64,000 nucleotides of DNA from VGSG01 sp040756375 (GCA_040756375.1 JBFLZC010000026.1:16993-80992), one strand, 5' to 3'. Positions 50,783-60,549 are shown, counted from the stretch's first letter. Program-made: numbers and translations. The notes: generated by a model from the letters alone, not told the origin.

Positions 50783-53700
50783 CTATTGCACCATAGGGGT
50801 GTAAGAACCGAGGGGCGCAAGGCGCACGTCCGGCGAGTGGGAGGGCCCGCTGACCAGAAAGGTAGTGGTAAGTATCTTTCCGTTTCGGGAGAACAGGTTG
50901 CCGAAAATTCCTGAAAAGAGCGTATCCAGGCCCACCAGCGGCGCAACGTTTACCCGAAAATCTATTCGTCCCTGATCCGCAAAGTACATGCCCGTGGAAT
51001 CAATATGCGCGGAGTCGGATTCGAGCTTCAAATCCTTGACTTTCCACCGTTCGTCATGCACGTCCATGTTCCAAACCAGGCGCCTGTACGGCAAGCCGCC
51101 CGCAATGAGATCCGGGAAGCGTCCTCTTACGATGGAGCCGAAATTGATCAGAGAGAATATCTTTGAGAGAACCTCGAACCGATAGATCATCCCATCCTTG
51201 AGTCGCACTTCAGCCGAGCCGGTCTTGTACACTCCGTTGTTTTCCCGTTTTGGTGTGGTGTGCCATTCCATGTGACCGTCCACCCACATGTCACCCTCAA
51301 TCTTGAGGTAATTCGGGTCAAGGAACGCGGTCCTCTCAATCTTCAGGTGATCTCCACGGAAGTCTACGCGGAGCGGTGTCCTCGCGTTGGCTCGTATATT
51401 GAACAACCCGGAACCTCGCAAGGCGCCGTCCGCGAAACTCAACTTCCACTCTGGGACACGCAGCATCCCGCCTTCTCCGGTCAGATGGGCATCGAAATCC
51501 GAAAACGTGCGGTATTGCGTCTTACCTTTGGCCGCTTTGATGACTGCCCCACCTTTGCTGCGTGCCAGAAAGAGAATGACGGGATTGATCTGCAACCATT
51601 CGCCCCACGTGTGGGGGCTCACGTACCCAGGAGGTCTGGCGAAATCGGTAGTGTCCAGAAAGGAGAAATCGAGTTTCACCTGTACGGTGGGGTTTGAAAA
51701 ATCCGCTATAGAGCATGTCCCGCTGAAGAGTGAATTACCTATCTTGGCCCGTTCGACCGCGGCATGGAATGAGTTTTCACGCCATCGGATCTTCGCGGTC
51801 AGTCCCTTGCTGGGCTTGGGAAGATTGAAGATCTGAGCCGACACGTGGCTCAGCGTGAAGTTGGCCTCCACACTCGGCCACTGAGATCGATCGGGACCGG
51901 CTTTGATGGTCGCGTCGCCTTCGATCCGCCCTCCGGGCTCCAGCTCCAGCGCAGGCGCTGCCAGAGGCACAAGTTGCTGGGTGAGGAGACCTCTCGGAGG
52001 CAGGTGGATATTCAACACCGTGTGCCCGGACGTGTCCACGGAGCCTTTGATCGAAACCCTCACGTTGGTTGCGCTCAGATAGCCCTCTTCGATCTTGAGC
52101 CCGTCTGCGCTCCAGGTTCCGGCTGCTTCCAGGGCGAGAGGAATCCCGGGCTTCTTGTCAACTACCCACCCCACAACGACTCGGTTCTTGTCGAAATCAA
52201 GTCTACCAGAGAAGTTGGGCTGCTGCGGTTTCCCTTTGAGGGTCAAGTTGCATGATAACGGACCGGTCACTCGCACTGAAGCCGGGAGCAGCTTAAACGC
52301 AACCAGGTCTGATGGCGCGGCTTTCGCGGCCACATCGATTTTCATGTTCCCCGGGGAATACTCTCCATTCAGCTCGGCCTCGGTCTTCCCCACTAAGCCT
52401 TTGATCGACGAAAAAATAATCTGTGAGCCGGCAAAGCTCACCGAGCCCTTGATGTTTCTCAGCGGAAGAGGCAACCCTTCGATTCCGCATGAAAACTCAT
52501 TCAGGTTCAGCTTTCCTTCTACGCTCGGTTCCTTGAGCTTGCCCTTTAGGGCCAGTTGCATGGAGATCCGGCCTGTGGGCTCTTTCAGCTTTTGAAACGA
52601 AGCAGGCAGACGTGCTGCAACGGTCTTCCTGTCCAGGATCGGCCTCAAGTCCTGCGCAGTCGCGTTCAGAGAGACAAAGAGATCCATGCTGGGAGATGCG
52701 CCAAGGTCCTTTATTGCGCCGTTAAGCTGAATGGGCGAATTCCCCAACGTGAGTCGAATTCCTTGAAACGACGCCTCTTGGCTGTTCATCTGGACTCGGC
52801 CGGACGCGTCTTTTAGCGGGACGTTCAGCCCTGGAACAAATCCTGAGACGTTTTCCAGAAAAGCTTCCACTGACTGAATCCCGTGAACCAACTCCCCGTT
52901 CTGCAGATCTTCAAGGGTTCCGCTCCAGGTCCCTTTGGTCATCACCCGGCCGCGTACGCCGGCTTCCAGGTAGGACTTTCGATCTTCCGGCTTGAGCAGC
53001 CCGAGCGGGACCAAATGCCCGAATCGGCCCAAGTCCAGATCAAGTGCCTTCACCGTTATTGTTGGCCGCGGTTGATCACCCAGAAAGTCAGGAACTCGAA
53101 CTTCTAGAGAAAGATTGAGGCCCGGAAGCGTCAGCTCGCGAACATCCACATGCAGAGTCCCGTCCTTCACTTCTGCTGCAAATTTGGCTCGCGCCCGATC
53201 CACGAGCACACGTCTAAGGAAAATAGATCTCGGATCGATCTGCCCGTCCTGGAGTTGCATCCATCCATCGATGTGGCAGTCTTTCAAAGATCCTTTCATG
53301 GCGATTCTGAGGTCTGCGAGACCTCCGGCAAGGGGCATGTCGTGTCCCAAAGTCGCCAAGAGAGCACGAAAGGGACGAACCTGACAACCGGTGAGCATCA
53401 CCTCCAGATCCGCGCTACGGCCGAACCGCGGGCGAAACGACACGCTCCGCGCAAGAACTTGAAAGGAGCCTGCCCCGTTGTCGTGAGGGACAGAGCCTCT
53501 GACGGAAGCATACTCGACACCGCGGAATCTCACGTTTCGAGCCTCGACCTGAATCCCTTCGAACAAGCGTTCCACGGGGCCGGTGCGAGGATCCTCCGCC
53601 AGTTGAACTCGGCCGGATTCAACGGTGAACAGCCGAACCACGGGTCTGAGAAACGAAGCTGCGGCCGTACCGCGCAAGCGGTCAGCGGGGTAGCCTCCAT

Positions 53701-54127
53701 CCCACTCAATCGGCTTGCGAGGGAGTACCAAGAACGGCTCCACGACCTGCACACGCTCCAAGGAGAGCGATCCCCAAGCCAAGGGCAAGAGACGCACATC
53801 CACCGCCACGGTCTGCACTTTCGAGTGTATGGCGCTGCCGGGTGGCCCATCGCACGTGATGCCGTGCACGGTGAATCTCGCTGTTTCTGCCGAAAGCCAA
53901 ACCAGATCGCACGATGCATACGTGACGGTCATCCCAAGATCCCGCTCCATACGCGGGAACACGAGACGAGCAAGCTGCTCCCCTGTCAGAGTGAGCCGCA
54001 AGAAGACGAGCGCACCTACACACATGAACACCACGGACAACAGGAGTATCAGCAGCGCTTTGAGCAGCCGCTTTGAGCCTGGGTCACGAGGCGGCGAGGA
54101 CGGTGTTGTGGGCGGGTGATTTACCAT
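50783..54127 (-). CDS. Large AsmA/YhdP-like membrane-anchored protein
   Basis: 1114 residues. Cytoplasmic proline-rich tail (1-18), one membrane helix (about 22-46), then a very long periplasmic beta-rich region of AsmA/TamB/YhdP type: repeated short strands, LRVDFRGDHLKIERTAFLDPNYLKIEGDMWVDG (in part), and GSIVRGRFPDLIAGGLPYRRLVWNMDVHD near the C-terminus, which matches the AsmA-like C-terminal domain. Such proteins bridge inner and outer membrane and carry phospholipid. No conserved partner genes adjacent. Start weakly supported, no clear ribosome site before the ATG. Confidence 0.85.
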   Translation of the reverse strand: MVNHPPTTPSSPPRDPGSKRLLKALLILLLSVVFMCVGALVFLRLTLTGEQLARLVFPRMERDLGMTVTYASCDLVWLSAETARFTVHGITCDGPPGSAIHSKVQTVAVDVRLLPLAWGSLSLERVQVVEPFLVLPRKPIEWDGGYPADRLRGTAAASFLRPVVRLFTVESGRVQLAEDPRTGPVERLFEGIQVEARNVRFRGVEYASVRGSVPHDNGAGSFQVLARSVSFRPRFGRSADLEVMLTGCQVRPFRALLATLGHDMPLAGGLADLRIAMKGSLKDCHIDGWMQLQDGQIDPRSIFLRRVLVDRARAKFAAEVKDGTLHVDVRELTLPGLNLSLEVRVPDFLGDQPRPTITVKALDLDLGRFGHLVPLGLLKPEDRKSYLEAGVRGRVMTKGTWSGTLEDLQNGELVHGIQSVEAFLENVSGFVPGLNVPLKDASGRVQMNSQEASFQGIRLTLGNSPIQLNGAIKDLGASPSMDLFVSLNATAQDLRPILDRKTVAARLPASFQKLKEPTGRISMQLALKGKLKEPSVEGKLNLNEFSCGIEGLPLPLRNIKGSVSFAGSQIIFSSIKGLVGKTEAELNGEYSPGNMKIDVAAKAAPSDLVAFKLLPASVRVTGPLSCNLTLKGKPQQPNFSGRLDFDKNRVVVGWVVDKKPGIPLALEAAGTWSADGLKIEEGYLSATNVRVSIKGSVDTSGHTVLNIHLPPRGLLTQQLVPLAAPALELEPGGRIEGDATIKAGPDRSQWPSVEANFTLSHVSAQIFNLPKPSKGLTAKIRWRENSFHAAVERAKIGNSLFSGTCSIADFSNPTVQVKLDFSFLDTTDFARPPGYVSPHTWGEWLQINPVILFLARSKGGAVIKAAKGKTQYRTFSDFDAHLTGEGGMLRVPEWKLSFADGALRGSGLFNIRANARTPLRVDFRGDHLKIERTAFLDPNYLKIEGDMWVDGHMEWHTTPKRENNGVYKTGSAEVRLKDGMIYRFEVLSKIFSLINFGSIVRGRFPDLIAGGLPYRRLVWNMDVHDERWKVKDLKLESDSAHIDSTGMYFADQGRIDFRVNVAPLVGLDTLFSGIFGNLFSRNGKILTTTFLVSGPSHSPDVRLAPLGSYTPMVQ

Positions 54128-54303
54128 TAGGGAAATGAGGGCATTCCGTGGCAGACCGGCCGGTTCTTCCGAGCGAACTTATTTCACCAGTGCAACGATC
54201 GAATGAAAATGGCGCGGAACCCGGGACCTACTACTTCCAGAACCAATCGCATGAATCGAGTGCTCGCTTCTGCCACGGCGGACACCAGGAACAGTGTAAC
54301 TGA

Positions 54304-54636
54304 CTATTGACGCGTTTTCTTCTTCAGCCGGGAGATCTTCCTTCGCAAGGCATCCAGCCGCTTACGCGCTGCTCCCTGGCTCCTTTCCTCTTCTTTGACG
54401 CGCTTCAACTCACCTACTTTGGCCTTCAGCTCCCGAACGCTGGTGGGCTTCTTCTTGCTCTCGGTGTCCGCGATCCCTTTGTGCTCTTTGAGGATGCGAA
54501 TCAGCTCCTCTTTGTTCATGCCGTGAACACCCTGGACACCGGGTATCTGGAGGGCTTCTTCGCGCAGCTCCTTAACGGTCCACCTATCGAGGGCTTTGGT
54601 CTTCTTATCCTTCATTTCCTTCTTTTTCTCAGCCAT
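54304..54636 (-). CDS. Rho N-terminal/SAP-like small basic protein
   Basis: 110 residues, strongly charged. Residues about 16-53 (LDRWTVKELREEALQIPGVQGVHGMNKEELI) resemble the Rho N-terminal helix-extended-loop-helix fold, which binds nucleic acid. A basic C-terminal coiled coil (about 65-110, ending LKKKTRQ) follows. GGAGGAAGC precedes the ATG. Function unknown; the fold suggests DNA or RNA binding. Confidence 0.8.
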   Translation of the reverse strand: MAEKKKEMKDKKTKALDRWTVKELREEALQIPGVQGVHGMNKEELIRILKEHKGIADTESKKKPTSVRELKAKVGELKRVKEEERSQGAARKRLDALRRKISRLKKKTRQ

Positions 54637-54769
54637 GCTTCCTCCTGGGGCAGGTCCAACCTCTGCGTTGAGCCGGAATTATGGACAAAAATCCGCGGAA
54701 ATACAACACAGGCATAGAAGTAGTGGTAAATCCTGGGAGCTTTTTGAAGCAGGAGCTTGGGAGGCCCTT

Positions 54770-55030
54770 CTATCTTGGGCCATGCCAAGGCATTGGGACT
54801 GCGGGAACCGGCACGTAAGGGTAAGAGACCCAATAAACCGGCGTGGTGTGCCAAGTGAACGGGTATGCATTCCAGACGAATGGATTAACCTGGAACGGAG
54901 CTCCAACCGGCGCGACGTACTGGAGCCCTCCATCGGGCATGATAGCGCCACCCGGAGCAACATTAAACTGCGCCATCGCCGGGCAGCAAAGCCCTACAAC
55001 AAGGATTATCGCAAGCAGCAGTCTCGTCAT
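54770..55030 (-). CDS. Small exported hydrophobic Pro/Tyr/Trp-rich protein
   Basis: 86 residues. Signal peptide about 1-20 (CCPAMA-QF). The mature part is rich in Pro, Tyr and Trp (WNAYPFTWHTTPVYWVSYPYVPVPAVP) with no known domain. GGAGGAACGACA precedes the ATG. Probably periplasmic or envelope-associated. Function unknown. Confidence 0.6.
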   Translation of the reverse strand: MTRLLLAIILVVGLCCPAMAQFNVAPGGAIMPDGGLQYVAPVGAPFQVNPFVWNAYPFTWHTTPVYWVSYPYVPVPAVPMPWHGPR

Positions 55031-55078
55031 TGTCGTTCCTCCACTGATTTCTGGGGTCCCTCGCCACGATGAGCACGA

Positions 55079-55462
55079 TCAGACCATCTGAGAACGAGCG
55101 AACTGAAGGATCTCACCGGCAAATTGGATCGCGTTTTCGCTCTGTATGCGCCCGTAGTGCACGAAAGGAGCCCCTTCCGGATGCCAGGGCGGGTACCGGG
55201 TCGGGATATAGAAATTGTCCAACACGTGGGCCTTGTTAATCAGATCTTCCGAAGTCCGGGAAGGCAATTCAGATATCAATTCAGCGATCATATGACCCCA
55301 GGCCTTTTGTCTCCGAGATGGATGCAGGGCCTTCACTGCCTTTTCCGCGGCTTGATGTGCCGCGAAACATGCCCATTCGTGGCGCCCTTCGGACTGGGAC
55401 GATCGGGCTTGTTCGAGGTCTCGAAACGCCTGGGCCAGCCAGTCTCGTGATCGATCGGCCAA
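55079..55462 (-). CDS. HEPN-domain protein without a nucleotidyltransferase partner
   Basis: 127 residues, TTG start with GGGAGG five bases before it. HEPN fold: WLAQAFRDLEQARSSQ, ACFAAHQAAEKAVKAL and VLDNFYIPTRYPPWH, which gives an R-x4-H motif like that of RNase-type HEPN toxins. HEPN genes of this kind usually sit beside an MNT-type nucleotidyltransferase (HepT/MntA-like modules); none is found on either side. It starts 32 bp after the acyl-CoA synthetase stop, on the same strand. Confidence 0.85.
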   Translation of the reverse strand: MADRSRDWLAQAFRDLEQARSSQSEGRHEWACFAAHQAAEKAVKALHPSRRQKAWGHMIAELISELPSRTSEDLINKAHVLDNFYIPTRYPPWHPEGAPFVHYGRIQSENAIQFAGEILQFARSQMV

Positions 55463-55494
55463 GAGAACCTCCCGCTGACCGAACTCTCCCCTTG

Positions 55495-57309
55495 CTACCC
55501 ACCTTTATACATCGCTTTGATCAAATCGCCGAACTTCTCGTTTACCGATTTGCGCTTGACCTTCATGGTGGGGGTAACTTCACCGTCTTCTTCGTACAAC
55601 TTTTTCGGCACAATGGTGAATTTTTTCAGCGTTTCCACATGCGCAAGGCCTTTGTTGACCTCTTGCACTTCGTTGTCGATAAGCTCAACGATTTCAGGCG
55701 CTTTGGTAAGGCTCTCATACGTGGTGAACGGGATCTTGTGGTCCTGAGCATACTGGACCACGTTCTCTTCATCAAGCACGATCAACGCGGAAAGGAACTT
55801 CATACGGTCGCCGATCACGATCGCGTCGTTGATGTAAGGGCTGAATTTGAGCTGATTCTCAATATTCTGCGGCGCGATGTTTTTGCCGCCCGCGGTAATG
55901 ATCAGGTCTTTCTTACGGTCGGTGATTTTCAGGAAGCCTCGTTCGTCGAGTTCTCCCACATCGCCTGAATGAAGCCACCCGTCCGTAAGGGTCTCTTCGG
56001 TGGCTTCGGGGCTACGGAAGTATCCCATGAAGACGTTCCCACCCCGGACCAGGATTTCGCCGTCGTCGGCCAGCCGGACCTCCACTCCAGGCAAGGCCGG
56101 ACCAACGTTTTCGGGTTCCACAATGTCGCCCTGATGGATGCAGGTGGGCCCCGATCCTTCTGTTTGGCCGTAAACCTGTCGCAGGGGCACGCCGATGCCG
56201 TTGTAGTACTTGAGCACATCAGGCGATATGGGCGCGGCACCGGATATCGCGAGGCGGCAACGCTCGAATCCAAGACGTTCCCTTAACTTATAGAAGACAA
56301 GGACGTTTGCGAGGAAACGTAGGAGCCGCAATCCAACCGGAATACCCTTATGCGTAAATTGGTGTTCCGAATACTTCCGGCCAATGCGCTCCGCAAGCAC
56401 GTATGCCACTTTTTTGAACCAGCTCGCGTTCGCGACTCGGATGCGGATGCCGGAATAGTACTTTTCCCAGATCCTGGGCACTGCAAAGATAACCGTGGGA
56501 GAGACTTCCCGGAAATTGGCCATCACCGTGTCCGGGCTCTCGGTAAAGTTCACCGTGTACCCGAATCGTAGCGGCATAAAGACGGAGAACATGCGCTCCG
56601 CTATGTGGCTGAGCGGCAAGAACGAAAGGAGCTGGTCGTCTTCCGCGACCGGCATAGCCTCACCAATGGACCAGGCAGTCCAACCGATGTTGTTGTGGGA
56701 GAGCATCGCTCCCTTGGGCGGCCCCGTAGTCCCGGAGGTGTAGATGATGAGGGCCATCTCTTCGGGTTTGACCTTGCCGAGCATTTCATCGAAGAGAGTA
56801 GGCTGCTTCCGGTTGAGTTCTCGTCCTCTCTCCAACAGCTCGTCGAATGTCATGACCATGGGATCGGAAAAACCGCGCAGGCCCTTGGTGTCGATAACCA
56901 CTATTTTGCGCAGATCCGGGGTCTTTTCTCGGAAGATCAACGCCTTGTCGAGCTGCTCCTCGTCCTCCGCGATGTACACCTTGGCCGACGAATGACCCAC
57001 CACATACTCGCACTGGACGGCCGCGCTGGTGGTGTAAATCCCCACAGTAACCGCGCCGAGGAACATGGTCCCAAGATCGGAGTACAGCCATTCCGGACGG
57101 TTTTCACCGATCACAGCGACACGGTCCCCCGCAGTCACGCCGAGAGTGCTCAGACCAAGCGCGACTTCCCGGACGCGTTCCAGATATTCGCCCCAGGTAA
57201 TGTCACGCCATATGCCCAGGTACTTGTATCTCAGCGCTACCTTGCCCGGGTGCTTGGAGACCCGGTCCAAGAACATTTGCGGTACGGTTGTTGGTGTGTA
57301 TTCAGTCAT
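55495..57309 (-). CDS. Long-chain acyl-CoA synthetase, FAA1-like
   Basis: 604 residues. Motifs: IIYTSGTTGPPKGAMLSH (P-loop), YGQTEGSGP (A5), WLHSGDVGELDERGFLKITDRKKDLIITAGGKNI (A7-A8, in part) and PTMKVKRKSVNEKF (A10 region with catalytic Lys). It is of the FAA1/long-chain type, distinct from the shorter FadD-like enzyme at 14646. It follows livF in the same direction after 309 bp that contain a palindromic repeat. It may activate a product of, or a ligand carried by, the Liv system. Confidence 0.93.
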   Translation of the reverse strand: MTEYTPTTVPQMFLDRVSKHPGKVALRYKYLGIWRDITWGEYLERVREVALGLSTLGVTAGDRVAVIGENRPEWLYSDLGTMFLGAVTVGIYTTSAAVQCEYVVGHSSAKVYIAEDEEQLDKALIFREKTPDLRKIVVIDTKGLRGFSDPMVMTFDELLERGRELNRKQPTLFDEMLGKVKPEEMALIIYTSGTTGPPKGAMLSHNNIGWTAWSIGEAMPVAEDDQLLSFLPLSHIAERMFSVFMPLRFGYTVNFTESPDTVMANFREVSPTVIFAVPRIWEKYYSGIRIRVANASWFKKVAYVLAERIGRKYSEHQFTHKGIPVGLRLLRFLANVLVFYKLRERLGFERCRLAISGAAPISPDVLKYYNGIGVPLRQVYGQTEGSGPTCIHQGDIVEPENVGPALPGVEVRLADDGEILVRGGNVFMGYFRSPEATEETLTDGWLHSGDVGELDERGFLKITDRKKDLIITAGGKNIAPQNIENQLKFSPYINDAIVIGDRMKFLSALIVLDEENVVQYAQDHKIPFTTYESLTKAPEIVELIDNEVQEVNKGLAHVETLKKFTIVPKKLYEEDGEVTPTMKVKRKSVNEKFGDLIKAMYKGG

Positions 57310-57431
57310 GGTCCTACGTGTTTATTGTTCAAGATCCGGCAGGCGCCATACACGCGTATCGCGCTTAACGGTTCTGAAACCGTTGTCATTGTGGTTGAGG
57401 AAGATTCTGGTCCGATTTGCCTGCCCTTTGT

Positions 57432-57534
57432 CGTCATTCCTGCGGAAGCAGGAATCCAGTTTTGGAAATACGGAACGGAGTTTGCCGCTATAGGCACTTT
57501 CTCCTCCTGGATTCCCGCTTGCGCGGGAATGACG
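57432..57534. repeat. Palindromic GTCATTCC-type repeat, copy 2
   Basis: Arms CGTCATTCCTGCGG...GGAATCCAG (from 57432) and CTGGATTCCCGC...GGGAATGACG (to 57534) are mirrored around a 50-bp centre. Same class as 14431-14515. It separates livF from the acyl-CoA synthetase gene; the gap 57310-57618 holds nothing else recognised. Confidence 0.7.
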
Positions 57535-57618
57535 GAGGAGGCGCTTGTGACCCTCAGTTTTCCGATGGAGCTATCTCGCGGCCAAATGGACATTGTCGTC
57601 CGTAATCACGCAAGGGCC

Positions 57619-58389
57619 TCAGCGCCATCTCTTCTTGCGCTTGTACCGAGCTTCTCCGCGGACAGCCTCTTCTTTTTGGATGCCCAGGTAGAATTCCTGG
57701 ACATCCTCGTCGCTCATCAGCTTCTCCGGAGTCCCTTCCAGCACAATGCGACCGGTTTCCATGATGTACGCGTGGTGCGCCACGCTCAAGGCTTTGTGAG
57801 CGTTTTGCTCCACCAGCAAGATCGTGGTGCCGTCTCGATTAATCGTGCGTACGATCTCGAATATCTCGGTCACCAGAATAGGAGACAGCCCCAACGAGGG
57901 CTCATCCATCATCATGAGAGATGGTCTGGACATGAGGGCCCGACCAATCGCGAGCATCTGCTGTTCGCCGCCGGAGAGGGTCCCGGCCTGCTGTTTGAGC
58001 CGTTCCTTGAGAATGGGGAAATAGGTAAAAACCCGATCCAGGTCCTCGGAAATGGACCTGTCTCGCCGAGTGTAAGCCCCCATCATCAGGTTTTCTTTCA
58101 GGGTCAGTTCCGGAAAGACCTCACGTCCCTCGGGAACGTAAGCGATACCCAAAGGAACGATCTGTTCGGTTTCCAGGCCGTCAATTTGTTTACCGTTGAA
58201 CCATATGGTCCCTTTGTCCGGCTGATCGTCCAGGTACCCCATTATGGTTTTCAGCGTGGTGCTCTTGCCCGCTCCGTTAGCTCCGAGTATGGCACGGATC
58301 TCCCCCTGTTCAACCTTGAGGGAGAGACCTCTGACCACCATGATTTTGCCGTAGTAAATCTCTATGTTCTTCGTTTCAAGCATAGCCAC
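57619..58389 (-). CDS. livF: Branched-chain amino acid ABC transporter ATPase LivF
   Basis: 256 residues. Walker A LGANGAGKSTTL, signature LSGGEQQMLAIGRALM, Walker B LMMMDEPSLGLSP, and the LivF-type C-terminus. Second of the two ATPases that drive the permease. 47 bp after livG. Confidence 0.94.
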   Translation of the reverse strand: MAMLETKNIEIYYGKIMVVRGLSLKVEQGEIRAILGANGAGKSTTLKTIMGYLDDQPDKGTIWFNGKQIDGLETEQIVPLGIAYVPEGREVFPELTLKENLMMGAYTRRDRSISEDLDRVFTYFPILKERLKQQAGTLSGGEQQMLAIGRALMSRPSLMMMDEPSLGLSPILVTEIFEIVRTINRDGTTILLVEQNAHKALSVAHHAYIMETGRIVLEGTPEKLMSDEDVQEFYLGIQKEEAVRGEARYKRKKRWR

Positions 58390-58436
58390 TGCCGATTCGA
58401 AAGAGGCCCCTCTCCGGGATGTGGAGAGGAAACGCT

Positions 58437-59207
58437 CTATTGTTGACCGAGATAAGCCTCAAGCACTTCCGGGTTCTTCTGGACCACATCGGGCGTGCCC
58501 TGCACCAGCTTCACGCCGAAATTGAGTGCCACGATCTCATCAGAGACATCCATCACCAGGTTCATGTCATGCTCTACCATGATGATGGTTACCTTGAAAT
58601 CGTCTCGGATATCCTTGATCCAAAACATCATATCCCTTTTTTCTTCCTGGTTCATGCCTGCGGTGGGCTCGTCCAAGAGCAGCAGGGTCGGCTCCATCGC
58701 AAGCGCCCGCCCCAGCTCTACGAGTTTTCGGGTTCCATAGGGGAGCGCCAACACTGGGATATCTCGAGCCGATTCTATCTCCAGAAATTCGATAATCCGC
58801 TCCACGCGTTCCCGATGCTCGCGCTCTTCGCGCGCCGCGGGAGATCGCCGCGTCAGAAATGTCGCGCCCGTGAACACATTGGTGTTCATGTGAATGTGGC
58901 GGCCCAGGAGGAGGTTGTCCATGGTTGTCATGTGGCTGAACAGCTCGATGTTCTGAAAGGTCCGGGCAATGCCCATGCCGGCTACCTGGTAGGGCTTCTT
59001 ACCCACGAGCTCTTTCCCTTGGAATTTGATGCTCCCCTGATTAGGCCGATAGATCCCGGTGATGCAATTGAACACCGTGGTCTTGCCCGCGCCGTTTGGG
59101 CCGATAATGGAGAGAATAAGCCCCTGCTCCACATCTATGGAGATCTTCGTGAGCGCAGACAGGCCGCCGAATGATATGCTGAGATTCTGTATGGATAGGA
59201 ACGCCAT
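58437..59207 (-). CDS. livG: Branched-chain amino acid ABC transporter ATPase LivG
   Basis: 256 residues. Walker A IGPNGAGKTTVFN, LivG-specific GIARTFQNIELFSHMTTMDNLLLG, Walker B LLLLDEPTAGMN, and the family's C-terminal tail VLEAYLGQQ. The usual ABC signature region is RKLVELGRALAM. Heterodimer with LivF. Confidence 0.94.
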   Translation of the reverse strand: MAFLSIQNLSISFGGLSALTKISIDVEQGLILSIIGPNGAGKTTVFNCITGIYRPNQGSIKFQGKELVGKKPYQVAGMGIARTFQNIELFSHMTTMDNLLLGRHIHMNTNVFTGATFLTRRSPAAREEREHRERVERIIEFLEIESARDIPVLALPYGTRKLVELGRALAMEPTLLLLDEPTAGMNQEEKRDMMFWIKDIRDDFKVTIIMVEHDMNLVMDVSDEIVALNFGVKLVQGTPDVVQKNPEVLEAYLGQQ

Positions 59208-59245
59208 GATACGAAGTTACGCCTCGATTCACCGCTCATGAGAAT

Positions 59246-59269
59246 GGGGGTGCCAGGAGCGGCACCCCC
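59246..59269 (-). terminator. Hairpin after the binding-protein gene
   Basis: Perfect 9-bp stem GGGGGTGCC/GGCACCCCC with a 6-nt loop, 37 bp past the livK-like stop and before livG. No T-run follows, so it is probably a stabilising or partial-termination stem that keeps binding-protein mRNA more abundant than transporter mRNA. Confidence 0.55.
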
Positions 59270-59305
59270 GGAACAATGTGCAAGTATTAAAATCTACGGA
59301 AAATG

Positions 59306-60487
59306 CTACTTGCCTTTGAAGGTCAGCCAGTCCGAAATCTTGATGGGCTTACCTCCATCGCCGCACTTGGCCAGATACACCGACTTCATCCCTTGACGCT
59401 CAGTCGGAGAGTAGGTGAGGTCATACCCGAGCCAGTCATTCCAGTGCTGAATGCTTTCCATAGCCTTAACAAAGGAGTCAGGGTTCAGGTCCTTCCCTGC
59501 TCTGCGAAGACCCTCCAAGAACGGCTCACCAAAGAGGAAGCCTGCTTGGTAGAACACGCCCCGGTACTTTTCTTGGGGTGCGAACTTATCGGTGGCGGCC
59601 ATATATTTCTTGAGCCGGTCGGCACTCTCCTGATTAAGGAAGTTGGCGTAGATCACGTCTTTCCAGAGCCCCTTCGTTATGCTGAACATGAGCTCGGAGT
59701 CCGACAAGGTAGTGCTGGAGATCCATTGAGGGTTGAACCCCATTGCCTTTGACGTGCCAAGGATTATTGCGGCGTGCTTGGGAAGAATCCAGAGAATGAC
59801 CGCATCCGCGTCGGCTTCTTTCATCTTTAGAGCATGGGACTTGAGGTCTGTGTCCGTCACTTCCACGGGCACTTCGGCCACCAGCTTGATACCTTTTTCT
59901 TTGGCGTACTTTTGTGCACCTTCCAGCCCCTGCTTGCCGTAATCGTCATTCTGGTAGAAAAATGCGATCTTCTTCTTGCCCATTTTCTCGGTCGCATACT
60001 GCGTTAGCAGATACGCTTCCTGGATATACAGCGGGTACACCGCGAACAGGTACTTCTGGAACGGATCAATCCAGTGAGTCGAGCCGGAAGAAGGCGCGAC
60101 CCAGACAACTTTGTTCTTCATCAAGTCATCCCGTACCGCCATTCCGCACGAAGTTCCCACTCCTCCGACCACGGCAAAGACGCCTATGTCTTCAATGAAT
60201 TCCTTGCCGATGGCCTTGGTCTTGGCGGGCTGATACGAATCATCCCTCAGAAAATACTTGATTTTTCTTCCGTGGACGCCGCCCTCCGAGTTGACGAGCT
60301 CAAAGAGGACTCCGGTGCCTCTGCCCACAGCGCCCCAAAGAGCTGCCGGACCGGTTTGCGGCCCCCACTGACCGACCAGGATTTCGGTGTCGGTTACGCC
60401 TCGGACTTTTTCCGCGGCCATAAGAGTGCTCGCGGACACCATAAGGCACAGGCTTAAGCACAACGTCAGCCAGAAAACCCTTTTCAT
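59306..60487 (-). CDS. livK: Branched-chain amino acid-type ABC substrate-binding protein
   Basis: 393 residues. Signal peptide about 1-24 (STLMA-AEK); type 1 periplasmic fold: ILVGQWGPQTGPAALWGAVGRG, KIKYFLRDDSYQPAKTKAIGKEFIED, FFYQNDDYGKQGLEGAQKYAKEKG. It matches LivK-like receptors, which in Desulfobacterota often bind aromatic or aliphatic carboxylates rather than amino acids. AAGGAGG precedes the ATG. Confidence 0.92.
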   Translation of the reverse strand: MKRVFWLTLCLSLCLMVSASTLMAAEKVRGVTDTEILVGQWGPQTGPAALWGAVGRGTGVLFELVNSEGGVHGRKIKYFLRDDSYQPAKTKAIGKEFIEDIGVFAVVGGVGTSCGMAVRDDLMKNKVVWVAPSSGSTHWIDPFQKYLFAVYPLYIQEAYLLTQYATEKMGKKKIAFFYQNDDYGKQGLEGAQKYAKEKGIKLVAEVPVEVTDTDLKSHALKMKEADADAVILWILPKHAAIILGTSKAMGFNPQWISSTTLSDSELMFSITKGLWKDVIYANFLNQESADRLKKYMAATDKFAPQEKYRGVFYQAGFLFGEPFLEGLRRAGKDLNPDSFVKAMESIQHWNDWLGYDLTYSPTERQGMKSVYLAKCGDGGKPIKISDWLTFKGK

Positions 60488-60549
60488 CTTTACCTCCTTC
60501 GAGTGAACGATAAGCGAACGCGGAAACCTATTGAACCCCTGACCGGGGC

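Noticed and set aside
53150..54076. 308-codon plus-strand ORF
   Set aside because: Antisense of the AsmA-like gene, with low-complexity composition.
56605..58446. 613-codon plus-strand ORF
   Set aside because: It is antisense to the acyl-CoA synthetase and livF, whose motifs are unmistakable; its own translation shows no family features.
58419..59174. 251-codon plus-strand ORF
   Set aside because: Antisense of livG.
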